DNA from: Conchocele bisecta
Lineage: Eukaryota; Mollusca; Bivalvia; Lucinida; Thyasiridae
Assembly: GCA_029237695.1 (NCBI GenBank)
Contig: CM055271.1
Span: 87,033,066-87,097,065, forward strand
Direction of reading: 5' to 3'
Length of the DNA: 64,000 nt
Shown here piece by piece: positions 52,008-63,519 of this stretch. The notes under the pieces are model-generated. The model was not told the origin of the DNA, did not search any database, and saw only the letters and a program-made list of their open reading frames with translations. Every line of letters begins with the position of its first letter. Within the stretch, counting starts at the first letter, position 1. The translations under genes were made by a program, and so were the position numbers.

Positions 52008-54512
52008 CTAGAAATGGACGCTTGTCGACAAGCGCATGTGTATCCCCCTCCCCAGATACACAAGTAGTTTGAAAAAAGGGTGATCGAGTTATGCTCCGGA
52101 GACAAAATCGGTGACGGACAAAGGGAGATAACTAAACAATTAGTGATGCAAGAGTTGTCAATCTTGCACGACACACCTTTAGGGTCTATGCATGTGTGAA
52201 GCTACTGGAGTGCAGAATTATTTGTTAATAGTCCTATATTTATGTACATATATCGCACAGGTGCACATAATGCCTCAATATTTTCAACACAGTTGACGGA
52301 AATGTAATATAGAATGTAAATAAAAAAAATAATGCTCGCTACTGGAGCCGAGAATTTTTTTTTAATAGTCCTATATTTATCTACATATCTGCACAGGTCC
52401 ACATATTGCCACAATATTGTCAACACAGTTTAGGTAAATGTAATAATTTAGCTGTATAAATTACCTGTAATAAGTTAGTGGTCAGTTAGAAAATTTAAAA
52501 AGAATGTAAAAAAAAAAAAATTGAAAAAAAAAGTTGAAAAATAAAAAATAATAATACTTGCTACTGGAGCCCAGAATTTTTTTTTAATAGTCCTATATTT
52601 ATCTACATATATCTGCACAGGTCCACATAATGCCACAATATTTTCAACACAGTTTACGGAAATGTAATATACAAATTTTTTTTTTAAAAATAATGCTCGC
52701 TACTGGAGCCCAGAATTTTTGTTAATAGTCCTATATTTATCTGCATATATCTCTGCCACAATATTGTCAACACAGTTTACGGAAATGTAATAATGTACCT
52801 GTATAAATTACCTGTAATAAGTTAGTGGTCAGTTAAAAAATTGAAAAAGAATGTAAAAAAAAAAATGGAAAAAAAAATTAAAATAAAAAAAAGAAGAAAA
52901 GAATAATGCTCCCTACTGGAGCCCAGAATGTTTTTTAATAGTCCTATATTTATCTACATATCATATATACACAGGTCCACATATTCCTACAATATTTTCA
53001 ACACAGTTTACGGAAATGTAATATAATCCTTTTACCTGTAAAATTAAATTACCTGTAAGTTGTCAGTGGTACAGTTGCACATGCTAGCACATTGCACAGG
53101 TGAATAGTCGTATATAGCACTTACCACCTTATGCTACTAGACAAAAATTGAAAAATAATTTGAAAAAAAAAATGAAAAAAAAAAAATGGAAAAAAAAAGT
53201 TTAAAAATAATAATGCTTGCTACTGGAGCACAGAATTTTTTTTTATTAGTCCTATATTTATCTACATATATCTGCACAGGTCCACATAATGCCACAATAT
53301 TTTCAACACAATTTACGGAAATGTAATATAACCATTTACCTGTATAAATTACCTGTAAGTGGTCAGTGGTCAGTTGCACATGCTAGCACATGCACAGGTG
53401 AATAGTCTGTATAAAGCACTTACGACCTTATGCTACTAGACAAAAAATTGAAAAAGAAAAAAAAATAATTTGAAAAAAAAAATGAAAAAAAAAAAAAAAA
53501 AAAAAAAATGAAAAAAAAAAGAAAAAGAAAGAAAACAAAAATGAAAAAAAAAAAAAAAAAAAAAAGGAAAAAAAAGAGTTTACAAATAATAATGCTTGCT
53601 ATTGGAGACCAGATTTTTTTTTAATAGTCCTATATTTATCTACAAAAATCTGCACAGGTCCACATAATGCCACAATATTTTCAACACAGTACCCAATGTA
53701 GTGATTTACCTGTATACATTACCTGGTCAGCAGTGGTCAAGCACTGGACATCTGCACATGCTAGCCAATGCTAGCACATGGTTCTCCCAGTTTCTTTTGT
53801 TCTCTCTACAGGTAAGGTGTACAGAGCACACGAGAAAAAAGGTGTACAGAGCAGACGAGAAAACAGGTCTTCATGCATTATTGTCCAGTTTGTAGAGTGC
53901 GCAAAACAAAAAAGGAGAACTCAAAAATTAGCTACGCAAGAGTTGTACATTCTTGTGCGCGACACACCTCCGGGTCGTGGTCTATGCATGTGTGAAGTTT
54001 CATGAAAATATTCCAAAAGGGTGGTCGAGTTATGCTCCGGACAGGAAATCAGTGCGCAAAAAAGGGAGAGAACTCAAAAATTAGCTATGCAAGAGTTGTC
54101 ATTCTTGTGCACGACACACCTTCGGTTCGTGTCTAATTGAATCTGATTAAGTTTCATAAAAATATTCCAAAGGGTGGTCGAGTTATGGTCAATCAGTGCG
54201 CAAAACAAAAAAGGGAGATAACTAAAAAATTAGCTATGCAAGAGTTGTCATTCTTGTGCGCGACACACCTTCGGGTCGTGGGTCTATGCATGTGTAAAGT
54301 TTCATGAAATATTCCAAAGGGTGGTGGAGTTATGCTCCGGACACGAAATCAGTGCGAGAAACAAAAAAGGGAGATAACTCAAAAATTAGCTATGAAAGAG
54401 TTGTCATTCTTGCGCGCGACACACCTTCGGGTCGTGGTCTATGCATGTGTGAAGTTTCATGAAAATATTCCAAAGGGTGTTCGAGTTATGCTCCGGACAA
54501 GAAGTGTCTGCG

Positions 54513-54546
<34 letters not shown>

Positions 54547-54594
54547 CGCGCTGTCAAATCCATAGTATCCCCCGACGGAGTCCGGGGGATACAA
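52008..54594 (-). mobile_element. Helitron-like non-autonomous element HEL2, 2587 bp
   Basis: Same ends as HEL1 (minus strand: TTGTATCCCCCGG ... CGCTTGTCGACAAGCG hairpin ... CATTTCTAG), inserted between A and T in LINE copy III. The empty site is seen in copy IV (GTGTATAGAATTATAAAA at 61264-61281). The interior has an expanded satellite (52200-53720), the 150-bp array (53900-54500) and a (GGACGC)n run (54510-54546). Confidence 0.68.
52200..53720. repeat. Satellite array of six to seven variable units in HEL2
   Basis: Each unit has GCTACTGGAGCCCAGAATTT, AATAGTCCTATATTTATCTA, CTGCACAGGTCCACATAATG and ATTTTCAACACAGTTTACGG, followed by a poly-A-rich linker of varying length. Unit starts are near 52202, 52338, 52558, 52699, 52913, 53219 and 53597. 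HEL1 has only one such unit (48480). Confidence 0.85.
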
Positions 54595-54637
54595 TTATAA
54601 AAGTATAATAATCAGAAACATGTATACAATGATAAAA

Positions 54638-56885
54638 TTAAATTTTCCGATACAAGTTAGTTTCATGTAGAAAGTGAAGCAAACCTTCAATGCTCTCCAC
54701 CTGGAATAGCTCCGCAAGTGAAGTAACATTGAAGTGTTTGCCTCGAATATCGGCAAAATCGATACAGTCCAGTAGGATGTGTTGCACGGTAAATGCGCTG
54801 TGGCATGGAATACACCATGGACGCGGCTCACCTTTGAGCATATACGAATGCGTTAGTCGTGTATGTCCAATGCGCAATCGACTAAGGACAACTTCATCCC
54901 GGCGTACATGTCTGTAGCCAGGAGTCCATTCGCCCAGAGTAGGTTTCACAGCATGAAGTTTATTATCTGTGAGCAGATCCCACTGGATCTGCATTGTATC
55001 GGAGATGAGTTGATGGATGATTTAAAATCATGATAGCAAACAGGAAAATGAGAAGTTGCTAGATCCAGGGCGGCCTTGGCAGCCCTATCTGCCCTATCAT
55101 TGCCCTTGATACCAGTATGACTGGGTAGCCAACACAAAATAATGTCCTTGCCAGACGAAAGTAAAATATGGTGTAGCTCCATGATTTGACGGATAAGTGG
55201 ATGTTCAAGCTTCATGTTGTACAAAGCTTGTAGTGAAGATAATGAATCGGAAAATAAAATGAATTGCTTTCTCCAAGATATTTTCGCGAAATCAAGAGCA
55301 AGTAAAATCGCCCTTAATTCCGTAGAAAATATCGAAGATTTGTCTGGGAGTCTGGATTGAAGATCTCCCCCGGTGACAGCGGCAGCAGATGCTACCCGGT
55401 CCCCGATCTTTGAGCCATCAGTAAAAAGCGGAGTGTATGTATTGTATCTGTCTTTAACCTCAAGAAAAAGTGATTTAAAAATGGATGGATCAGTTGCTGC
55501 TTTCGTGTGCTGAAGAAGATCGAAGATCACCTTGGGCTGCTCCAACTGCCACGGTGGAGTATCTGGAACAGCGTATTTGGCAATGTGATCCAGATCCAAG
55601 CCAGCATCGTGTATCAAAGGATCCATTCTCTTGCCGAATGGTGGCTTGAAGCTTGGTTTCTTATCGAATACAGCATCTGTAGTTCGATGAAAGACAGTGT
55701 TATAAGCTGGATTAGATATTTGGAATGTAGTTTAGTGGCGTATTGCAAAGATAATTTGGTGCGTCTGTCGTGGAGAGAAGGCTCATTTGCTTCGGCATAT
55801 AAGCTGTGTGCGTTAGACGTACGGAATGCACCCAGGCAGAGTCGTAAGCCTTGGTGATGTATTGGATCGAGCGTCCGAAGATCGGATTTACTGGCAGACC
55901 CATATACAGTGCATCCGTAGTCTAGATTTGAGCGAACATGTGCGATGTAAAGGCGGTGCAGCACCTTTCGGTCTGCACCCCAGTCATGATTTGCTACCAC
56001 TCGCATTAAGTTGAGTGCTTTCTGGCATTTAGCTTTCAATATCGTAAATGGGGTATAAAAGTGAGTTTAGGATCAAAGATAAGACCAAGAAATTTCTGCT
56101 CCCGAACAACTGGGATGGGATGTGTTCCCAGTTTAAGTTCCGGATCAGGGTGAAGACCGCGTCTTTTGCAAAAATGCATGCAGTTAGTTTTAGATTTCGA
56201 AAACTTAAAGCCGTTTTCTGTGGTCCACTTGTTTATTCTATTGAGGCTCAGTTGTAATTGGCGCTCAATAGTATGCATGTTCTTTGATTTGTAACATATT
56301 AAAAAATCATCGACATATAAAGAACAGTCAACACCTGGTTGCAGGCATTTTACAATAGTATTCAGTTTAATGCTAAAAAGGGTAACAGACAATATACTTC
56401 CCTGCGGTACACCCATTTCCTGTTCATGGGGATCAGAAAGAGTTGTGCCGACTCGGACTTGGAATTGTCTGTCTTTCAAAAAATTAGAAATAAAATCAGG
56501 GAGATGACCCTTCAGACCAAGGTCATGAAGGTCCTTCATAATCCCATGACATATAAAGAACAGTCAACACCTGGTTGCAGGCATTTTACAATATTATTCA
56601 GTTTAATGTTAAAAAGGGTAGCAGATAATATACTTCCCTGCGGTACACCCATTTCCTGTTCATAGGGATGGAAAAGGGTTGTACCGACTCGGACTTGCAA
56701 TTGTCTGTCTTTCAAAAAATTAGAAATAAAATCAGGGAGATGACCCTTCAGACCGAGGTCATGAAGGTCCTTCATAATCCCATACTTCCACGTCGTGTCA
56801 TATGCCTTTTCTAGGTCGAAAAAATACGGCAACTTATGCTCATTGTTAACAAAACCGCCTTGAATGAATTCTTCGAGTAGACATG
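54638..56885 (-). pseudogene. LINE polyprotein: reverse transcriptase, RNase H, Cys/His finger; broken
   Basis: From the right: YFFDLEKAYDTTWKYGI (RT motif A), EQEMGVPQGSILSATLF (motif B), then a 236-bp tandem duplication that repeats this block, then CSLYVDDFLICYKSK (motif C). Further on: DWGADRKVLHRLYIAHVRSN. RNase H is complete in its acidic residues: LFTDGSKIGD, STELRAILLALDFAK, LFSDSLSSLQAL and LPSHTGIKGNDRAD. The end has PRPWCIPCHSAFTVQHILLD. Frame changes near 56540, 56040, 55620 and 55000 make it inactive. An RNase H after the RT points to the I/Jockey-related LINEs. Confidence 0.9.
56312..56783. repeat. 236-bp tandem duplication within the RT domain
   Basis: GACATATAAAGAACAGTCAA starts at 56312 and 56548. 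The two units differ at about ten positions. Confidence 0.92.
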
Positions 56886-57272
56886 TGTGAACACATCCCA
56901 TACGACAGTAACGAACGGTCCGATAGAAATGACGATGAAAACGCCCCTCTTAAAACTATTGAAGCTGTAACAATACGTGAAAATATCACACATGACCGAA
57001 ACGCTTCTGCTGATGAGTTGAGTGAAAATATCCCACTGGAACTATCCGAGTGTGATATACGTGTACAAAGCGAGTGCCGACATCGCTTAAGAGAGCAAGT
57101 TGAAAGAGAACGTAACCCAACTGGACATGTTGGTGAATATTTGCCGCGAGAAATACAGCAACGTATAATAGAGCTGTGTATAAGACTTGACCCATCTTCA
57201 AGATTTTCCCTCCAGCGGCTAAACACTTACTTTATAGATGTTCTTCGACCAGTCCCTTTGCCACAAATATAT
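56883..57272 (+). CDS. Unknown ORF, interrupted by the 3.7-kb transposon
   Basis: Open for 130 codons from the edge of LINE copy III to the transposon. Charged N-terminal part (DSNERSDRNDDENAPLKT), then GEYLPREIQQRIIELCIRLD and FSLQRLNTYFIDVLRPVPLP. It reads on into the transposon end. If the transposon and one ATATAT copy (57267-57272/60963-60968) are removed, the frame continues for nine codons to a TAA at 60996-60998. I do not recognise the protein; it may belong to another mobile element. The true start may have been removed by the LINE. Confidence 0.45.
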
Positions 57273-57665
57273 CGCCCTATAAGAACCATAAGGGCTCATC
57301 TACGATATCTGCCAAAATTGAGTTATATATGTTTTTGAACTGTTAAGTGTTCAATTATTAACCTAGACAATATTGCACTTTCAAACATCTGATATGACCA
57401 GTCATAAGGGCTTATCTGAAAATGTAGCTACTACTGAGCGCCATAAGGGCTCAACTACAATGCGATTTGAGCCATAATGGCTCATCTGTCCTGTAGGTGT
57501 AGATGAGCCCCATGGTAAACTATATTAATTAAAATGTATTGGTTTAAGGTAATACACAGCATCAGCAATGCAATTACTGCCAAATGACTCGCTGGTTTAA
57601 AAATAAAACATAAATCTATCTGGACACAGGAAACGTGTGAATGTGGACCTTTTTAAATTGCTGTT

Positions 57666-57726
57666 ATGCAGGCATATTACCCGACACATGTTGATCATTA
57701 CGGCTCTCTTGAAATGAAAACCATGG
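57666..57726 (+). CDS. Possible first exon of the transposon's gene
   Basis: An ATG at 57666 opens MQAYYPTHVDHYGSLEMKTM, running into a strong donor (GGTAAGTA at 57726). It precedes the transposase-like stretch. No homologue is recalled. Confidence 0.35.
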
Positions 57727-58417
57727 GTAAGTACATACTATTTATCTAATACCGATTATTATATTGCACACTATGTAGGAGTCAAACATGTATACTGCTA
57801 TATTGTGATAAATCTGGGCACCAAAATTGACAATGGAATCGATAAAACAAAGAACAAAATATGAGCCCTTATGGCTCCTTTGTTTATTTCATCTCATGAA
57901 ATAGAAAATAATTGCTAATTATATACCGGTTATGCATAGTTAACATGTTTATATTATATGGTAAACCCTTTCTTCTAAAAACGAGTGTGTGTGCTGTATT
58001 GTTCAGTGTTATTATAATCTGTAACTAAGATGAGCCCTTATGGCTCTAGCCCTTTCAATAATTTGGGCTGTGTCAGCTTGTTGATATTTTGGTAACATAT
58101 TTCTTTGCTGGACATGTAATGTACAGCAATATAAATGTATGTGTATGCAAAAATGGGCCCCTGGCTGGGAAAATGTACCTTACTTCATGTGCGACCAGCA
58201 TAGTCCCAGATCAGCCTGTGCATACGCTAGTCGCAATTCAGTCAATCCACCAGTGTTTATGTTCAGGACTCACAGTTTTTTTACCGATATGTTAATTGTT
58301 AGAGTACAATTATGATCCTGGCCTTCAAAACCAACATTATTTCGACTGATCCAAATGAATGCTGCCAGGACACGTAGTATTGGTATGTTGGCATAGTAAA
58401 CAGCGTGGCTCCTGCTC

Positions 58418-60175
58418 ATGCATGGATGTGTAAGGTGTTCTGTGTATTTGGCTGTGAGAGGATATGAACACTATGATGCTTGTGCAATCAAACCGCGCGG
58501 TTCAAGTATAATACATGTACCAGTAGCAGTTTCGAGTGCAACTGTTGGTGACACAAATGCACACATGAATACCGTATCGGAAACTCCACCGAAGACGGGG
58601 AACACATATGATTTTCCTACACCACCAGTCACGTCAAGAAAACAGGCAGAATACAAATCACATGAGAACAAAAAAAAAAGAACAAGAAAAAAGCAGTTAA
58701 TAAAACTGCCTGGAAGAAGAACATGTGCAAACAGAAACTGAATACAGGGCAAAGTTATTTCTCATCAACATCGAAACGAATAGTCGGCGAAAAAAGCCAT
58801 GCAGTTTCACAATTGCAGTAAATGCCGGTACAAATGTTCTGAACAAATTCTACAAGAAACACGCGAAGACATATTTAGACATTACTATCATGCTGAAATA
58901 ACATTTGAGAGAAAACGCGACTTGCAAAACTATCAGACATGATAACCGTGGCAAACATAGACCCAGGAAATAGAACATCAAATGAAAACATAGAATATGT
59001 GGAAAAGCATATTGAATCGTTCTCCGTTATCGAATCTCATTACAAACGCCGGGAAACACATAGGCATTTTCTTGGAAAAGATCTTATTGTGAACAAGATG
59101 TATGATCTGTACAAAGAGAAATGTCACGAAGAAATGAAAATGACCGGTGTCATCATCCGTATATCAACATATACTTTGCACATAATTCAATCTTTCTTTT
59201 CACAGGCCAAAGAAAAACACATGTGATTTCTGCAATGCACATTTTCAAAGGCAGGAAGCTGATGTCGAAAATGAAACAGATGACGCAAATTACAAGGAAC
59301 ATTTGGAAAGAAAGAAAAGAGCACGTGCAGAAAAAGAGAAGGATAAGGAGCAAGCAAAACGAAATAAATTGGTGCATTTGACTTACAGGTGGTACTTTAC
59401 ACACCATGTTCAAACGTTAGTAAAGTGTTTTATAAGCGAAAATTGAACTGTTACAATCTGTCTGTTTTTTCGCTGGCAGACAGAAAGGGGACATGCTATT
59501 TATGGGACGAGACACAAGGACAACGAGGATCATCTGAAATTGGAACTTGTTTGATTAAATGGGCTTCTGTCGACAGTGAAACATGTTATTCTTTTTTTCC
59601 GACTGCTGTTCATGCCAAACTCGCAACCAGTACTTAGCAGCAGGTCTCTACAATATACCGTTATAAATCACCCAATGATGGAAATTGTTTACATGCATTC
59701 CGCCATAGAACATGCTAAGAAAGCGACATCTATATGTATACCATATCAGGGGGATACGGTTGTACACATGGCTAGAAGAAACACATTCCTATGCGGTATG
59801 ATAACTTCCAAGAAAACTGTATCAATGCTTTAAAGTAGACGACAATGGAAACGGAGTCAACTGGCTGAAGATCAAGGTGTTGCACCAGACTCTGTACTTG
59901 TCAAAGAAAGCTTTGCTGACCAAAACTTTCGAGTGATAAATATTGCGAAGTCCACACGGGGTCGTCCACAAACTGCCGTCATAGCACCTATAATACAGAA
60001 GTATTTCCAAAGCTTCCAATTTATGTTGCTAAAAAGAAGGACTTACTATCGATCTGTGAAAGTCTGGTACTCCCACCCGTGTACAAGTCATTCTATCAGT
60101 CATTAACAACCAGCCAGGTAGTAAGAGACAGACTTCCAATGCCAGACACATTGGAAGAGGCAGCAGACAGTGAAT
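58418..60175 (+). pseudogene. Transposase-like gene of an uncharacterised family (DUF7869-type), decayed
   Basis: Pieces in changing frames follow the order I remember for the family: a Lys/Arg-rich stretch (ENKKKRTRKKQL); FHNCSKCRYKCSEQI (58808-58855); HIESFSVIESHYKRRETHRH and FLGKDLIVNKMYDLYKEKC (59010-59123); HRPKKNTCDFCNAHF (59200-59245) followed by a charged coiled-coil region; VFYKRKLNCYNLSVF (59418-59465); CYLWDETQGQRGSSEIGTCL (59492-59551); SDCCSCQTRNQY (59598-59633, an Asp where the family has SD.C.GQNRN); HSAIEHAKKATSI; VNWLKIKVL; and KKDLLSICESLVLPPVYKSF (60034-60093). At least four frameshifts, for example in the T-run at 59590. The family name is from memory. Confidence 0.72.
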
Positions 60176-61114
60176 AAACTGACCAGCGTAGCAGTTTACT
60201 ATAATTGAACCCTGGTCTGCAATTACCACCCTTATCACATCACCGATACTGATGCGGAAACAAATCATCATATTTTTCCTAAATGACATCGAAAATTCGA
60301 TTCCGCATGAACTTTGAATTTTGGAAAATTCGAGGTAATTCCAGATCCGAGCTATTCTCATATAGATGCTACTGTTTGCATAATACATCTAGAATTACGG
60401 CATGATTGGTATATGTTCATTTAAAACATAAGTTGAGATAATGTGCATATAACATAAATGTGGCAAAGGAATATCACGATCAGGCTGCGATATTGTAAAT
60501 GCAAAATAGAAAACAAGTCATGATCTAATTGTTTTCCTAGCATGAAGGGGTGTTAGCAGGTTACACTGGTTCAAGTGGTCAATGGGTATTCTTTCCCATG
60601 CATTACACAACCGGAGAGACATATTATGTATTATTGTATTAATAAATGTGTGTGCTTATTTCAGTAGTATTAATGTCATAACTATATATGAGCCCTTATG
60701 GCTTTGTAAAATGTACCGAAAATTAATAATTTTTCGTAATGCCACAAGGGCTCATCTACAAAAGGTGTCCAATTACGACATAATTGAAGACTCATGTACA
60801 TGAAAGTTTATGTATATAATCTCTATATGGATACCTACTCACATGTGCAAGATGAATGATCATATGCATTAACCTGATTTTTAAAGTCAGTTGCAATCTT
60901 TAACCTTCATTATCTCGAAATGTTAAAATATGTAGATGAGCCCTTATGGTTCTTATAGGGCGATATATATCTCGCTAAGCGATGTTGCATATTCCTAACC
61001 CATGTTTTGTCCATCGAGTTTTGAGAGTTGCTGGACGTGGGAGTGGTATTATATTGGAACTATGTCAAATCATTCGCAATGCAAGATGGATGCACGCCTG
61101 GCTTTGCATGTAGG

Positions 61115-61411
61115 AATGTAATGGTGCTTAACGGCCCATCAACACAAAAGAGTATCATTTAGGGCCAAGCAATGTAGATGAAGAATACAAATAATAGTAA
61201 AATAGTATGCTATATGTGATTAGGGTAAAAATATTAATATGATGAACAATATAAATGAAAAACGTGTATAGAATTATAAAATTATTGAAATGAGAGACAT
61301 GTATAGAATGATAAAATTAAATTTTCCGATACAAATTGGTTTCATGTAGAAAGCGAAGCAAACCTTCAATGTTCTCCACGTGGAATAGCTCCGCAAGTGA
61401 AGTAACATTTT
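61115..61411 (-). mobile_element. LINE copy IV, 3' end only
   Basis: From TAATGGTGCTTAACGGCCCA to CTCCGCAAGTGAAGTAACAT. It shows the intact sequence at the site where HEL2 inserted in copy III. Confidence 0.85.
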
Positions 61412-62610
61412 GAATTGGAAAAGGTTACTCGAGTTTGACTTAGATAACAACATATTTTGCTCAGGCTGTAGTAATCCATAATGGCATTTATCAAATAAAC
61501 AGTCAAATGCAGTCTGTTTTTTTATCCAATGTGTCAAACGTTGTTATTTCATGTAAATTAATTAGTAATGCCATTGAAAAAAAGATAATATTATTATGAA
61601 AAATCGGGGTATTTGAGGGGGGACTTTCTTATGAAGTGGGGGAAAAAAGATAGTTTTACGAGGGGGGAATTGGGCCTTATATCTCCGAATATTTGTGTGT
61701 GAAAAATAAGCACTGTATATATAAGCCTGAATTTTGATGGTTTGGTAGAGTAGAAATAAACAGTATTAAACATTAATTAAAGTGTATTCTACCTTGGATG
61801 TTATTTGTGAAAATGTGAACTTATATAATCTGTGGATTTAATTAATAATTCTGAATTTGAAGTTATTAAATTAACATAAAAAATGAATGTTGATATTAAA
61901 ATCGCTAAAACAGTGTCATTTAGTGTATTATTATTCAGTTTTGTATATCTATCGGAATTGTGACATTGACTGTATTGTTAGACATGCAAAGCATATTATT
62001 TGATTTTTTTGTGTACAACATTCAAAGGAAACTTTTATTTGTATTAAAGTAAATTGTTGTATAAATTTGTGTTTTTATTGTTTCAATAAAAGTTGTGAAA
62101 AGTTGTCTGGATTCACTCTGTTATTGACACATATCTGTCTGATCTGGATATACACTGTTTGCACAAATTAGTGTCGTGGACTATACTATACCTTACCAAT
62201 CATATATGGATGTAAAATCAACAAACCTATCTAACCATGCCTGCACGCATAGCACCAGCATTGTTATTGATGTGTTGCTTGTACCATATTCTTCAGTTAT
62301 ATTCATACATAACATTATTATCATGCTTCTTGAAAATATAGTATATGATGTGGAATATGCTGTGTGTATAGTTCTACATGTATAATATGTTTTCTTAATA
62401 ATCTCGGATTACATCTTCCCAAAAGTGATATTGCAAAACCATTGAAACCGTGTTAATCCATTATGTATGTGAGAGTCCAGTCACATAGTGTGTATCGTGA
62501 CACGAAGCTCCATGGTAGTATCTAGGGCCGTGATATTTTTTTATTGTTTTTGCATTCATCCAAATCATTGTTTCATGTTTGTTGTAACAAACATGTTTAA
62601 AGACTAATGT
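61412..62610. other. No gene recognised
   Basis: A short family-A fragment (GATCTGGATATACACTGTTT) at 62141. G-rich text at 61605-61680. Otherwise AT-rich with no supported coding region. Confidence 0.4.
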
Positions 62611-62690
62611 ATGTGTGAATGTTGTGATTTTGTCAGATGTGCAAGAATTAATTTGTTTTGTAACTACATGTTTATATTAAATTGTTGCAG

Positions 62691-62913
62691 TTACACAAAC
62701 CAGTGGAATTACTGTATAGACGAGATGACACAATCTGCAGACTACAACTTTTTAAGTGACTTAAAATATGCTAAACAAAGATTGGGATTTAAAAATGATA
62801 TCAGAGACTAGAAATTAGCGCCGGTAAGGTCAATATATGATGGGCATGATGCAATGGTTATTTTACCAACTGGGTATGGTAAAAGCCTGATTTACCAGTT
62901 ATTGTCATACTGA
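62691..62913 (+). pseudogene. RecQ-like DNA helicase exon (Q motif and Walker A), broken
   Basis: After a TTGTTGCAG acceptor the frame encodes FLSDLKYAKQRLGFKNDIRD, then TAG at 62809-62811, then KLAPVRSIYDGHDAMVILPT and GYGKSLIYQLLSY, with TGA at 62911-62913. This is the start of a RecQ/SF2 helicase domain: the Q-motif region and the Walker A motif PTGYGKS. The TAG stands where the family usually has the Q-motif glutamine (CAG), a one-base change. No further helicase motifs (DEVH) are visible to the right. A SINE-like element interrupts the region at 63013. It is probably a relic of a multi-copy helicase or of one carried by a mobile element. Confidence 0.72.
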
Positions 62914-63012
62914 CGCAATGGAAACATGCTTCTGTAACGCCAATGATTTCGCTAATAGTTACACTATTGAACTGCATAATACAATACCAGGTGAAAAGGT
63001 TATGCGCTGTCG

Positions 63013-63519
63013 GAGTGAGTGAGTGAGTGAGTGAGTGAATAGGGTTTAACGTCCGCTTTTCTGACATAGAGGTACAAGCCTCAGGGAGTCTACACGCAGA
63101 CGGGTCAACGGGGTCGAGTCCCGTATCCACCCCTGGGGTTTTTTTCCCCCCCCCCCCCAATGGGGGGTAAAATCCCAACTTCAGAACTCAATATTTACAA
63201 TCAAAAATATATTATTCAGTCCTGAAATTAGAACAACCTGATCTGGTGCCAGGCCCTCGCCACACCAGCATCATTTATCCCATCCCCTAAAAGTAATAGG
63301 ATTAGCGCTAATCTTACTTTTATATATGGGGCATAGCCCGACTCAACTCTCACATACAAGAAAGCCAAAAATGTACATGAGGGCCAAATCCGGTATAGTG
63401 GGTTCCGGAAAGTATGAACCCAATCGTTAAGCCAGTTTAGTCGCCTTTTACGACAAGCAATGGCTACTGCAGCACTATTCTCAGGATCAGTTGATCCCGC
63501 CCCGGTACCTGCACGGGGC
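63013..63519 (+). mobile_element. SINE-like retroelement, 507 bp, with 12-bp target duplication
   Basis: ATGCGCTGTCGG at 63001-63012 and 63520-63531 flank it exactly. It starts with (AGTG)n, then GGGTTTAACGTCCGC, GGGTCAACGGGGTCGAGTCC and GGTGCCAGGCCCTCGCCACA. It ends with GTCGCCTTTTACGACAAGCA and a GCCCCGGTACCTGCACGGGGC hairpin. A partial copy is at 29998-30350. Confidence 0.88.

Larger units (their letters stand above)
51834..56885 (-). mobile_element. LINE copy III, longest copy, split by HEL2
   Basis: 3' tail 51834-52007, then HEL2 (52008-54594), then 54595-56885. It covers RT motifs A-C, RNase H and the Cys/His finger but lacks the endonuclease and 5' part. See the coding entry 54638-56885. 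Confidence 0.87.
57273..60962 (+). mobile_element. 3.7-kb DNA transposon with AAGGGCTCATC subterminal repeats
   Basis: Inverted ends CGCCCTATAAGAACCATAAG and CTTATGGTTCTTATAGGGCG, extending about 32 bp, with ATATAT on both sides. Variants of GCCATAAGGGCTCATC recur near both ends: 57401, 57440, 57469, 57498 (short), 57861, 58029, 60688 and 60740, in both directions. These are typical of transposase-binding sites. It encodes a decayed transposase-like gene. Confidence 0.8.

Noticed and set aside
59153..59413. Minus-strand hydrophobic ORF as a membrane protein
   Set aside because: Antisense of the charged coiled-coil region of the transposase-like gene, which explains its leucine/phenylalanine richness.
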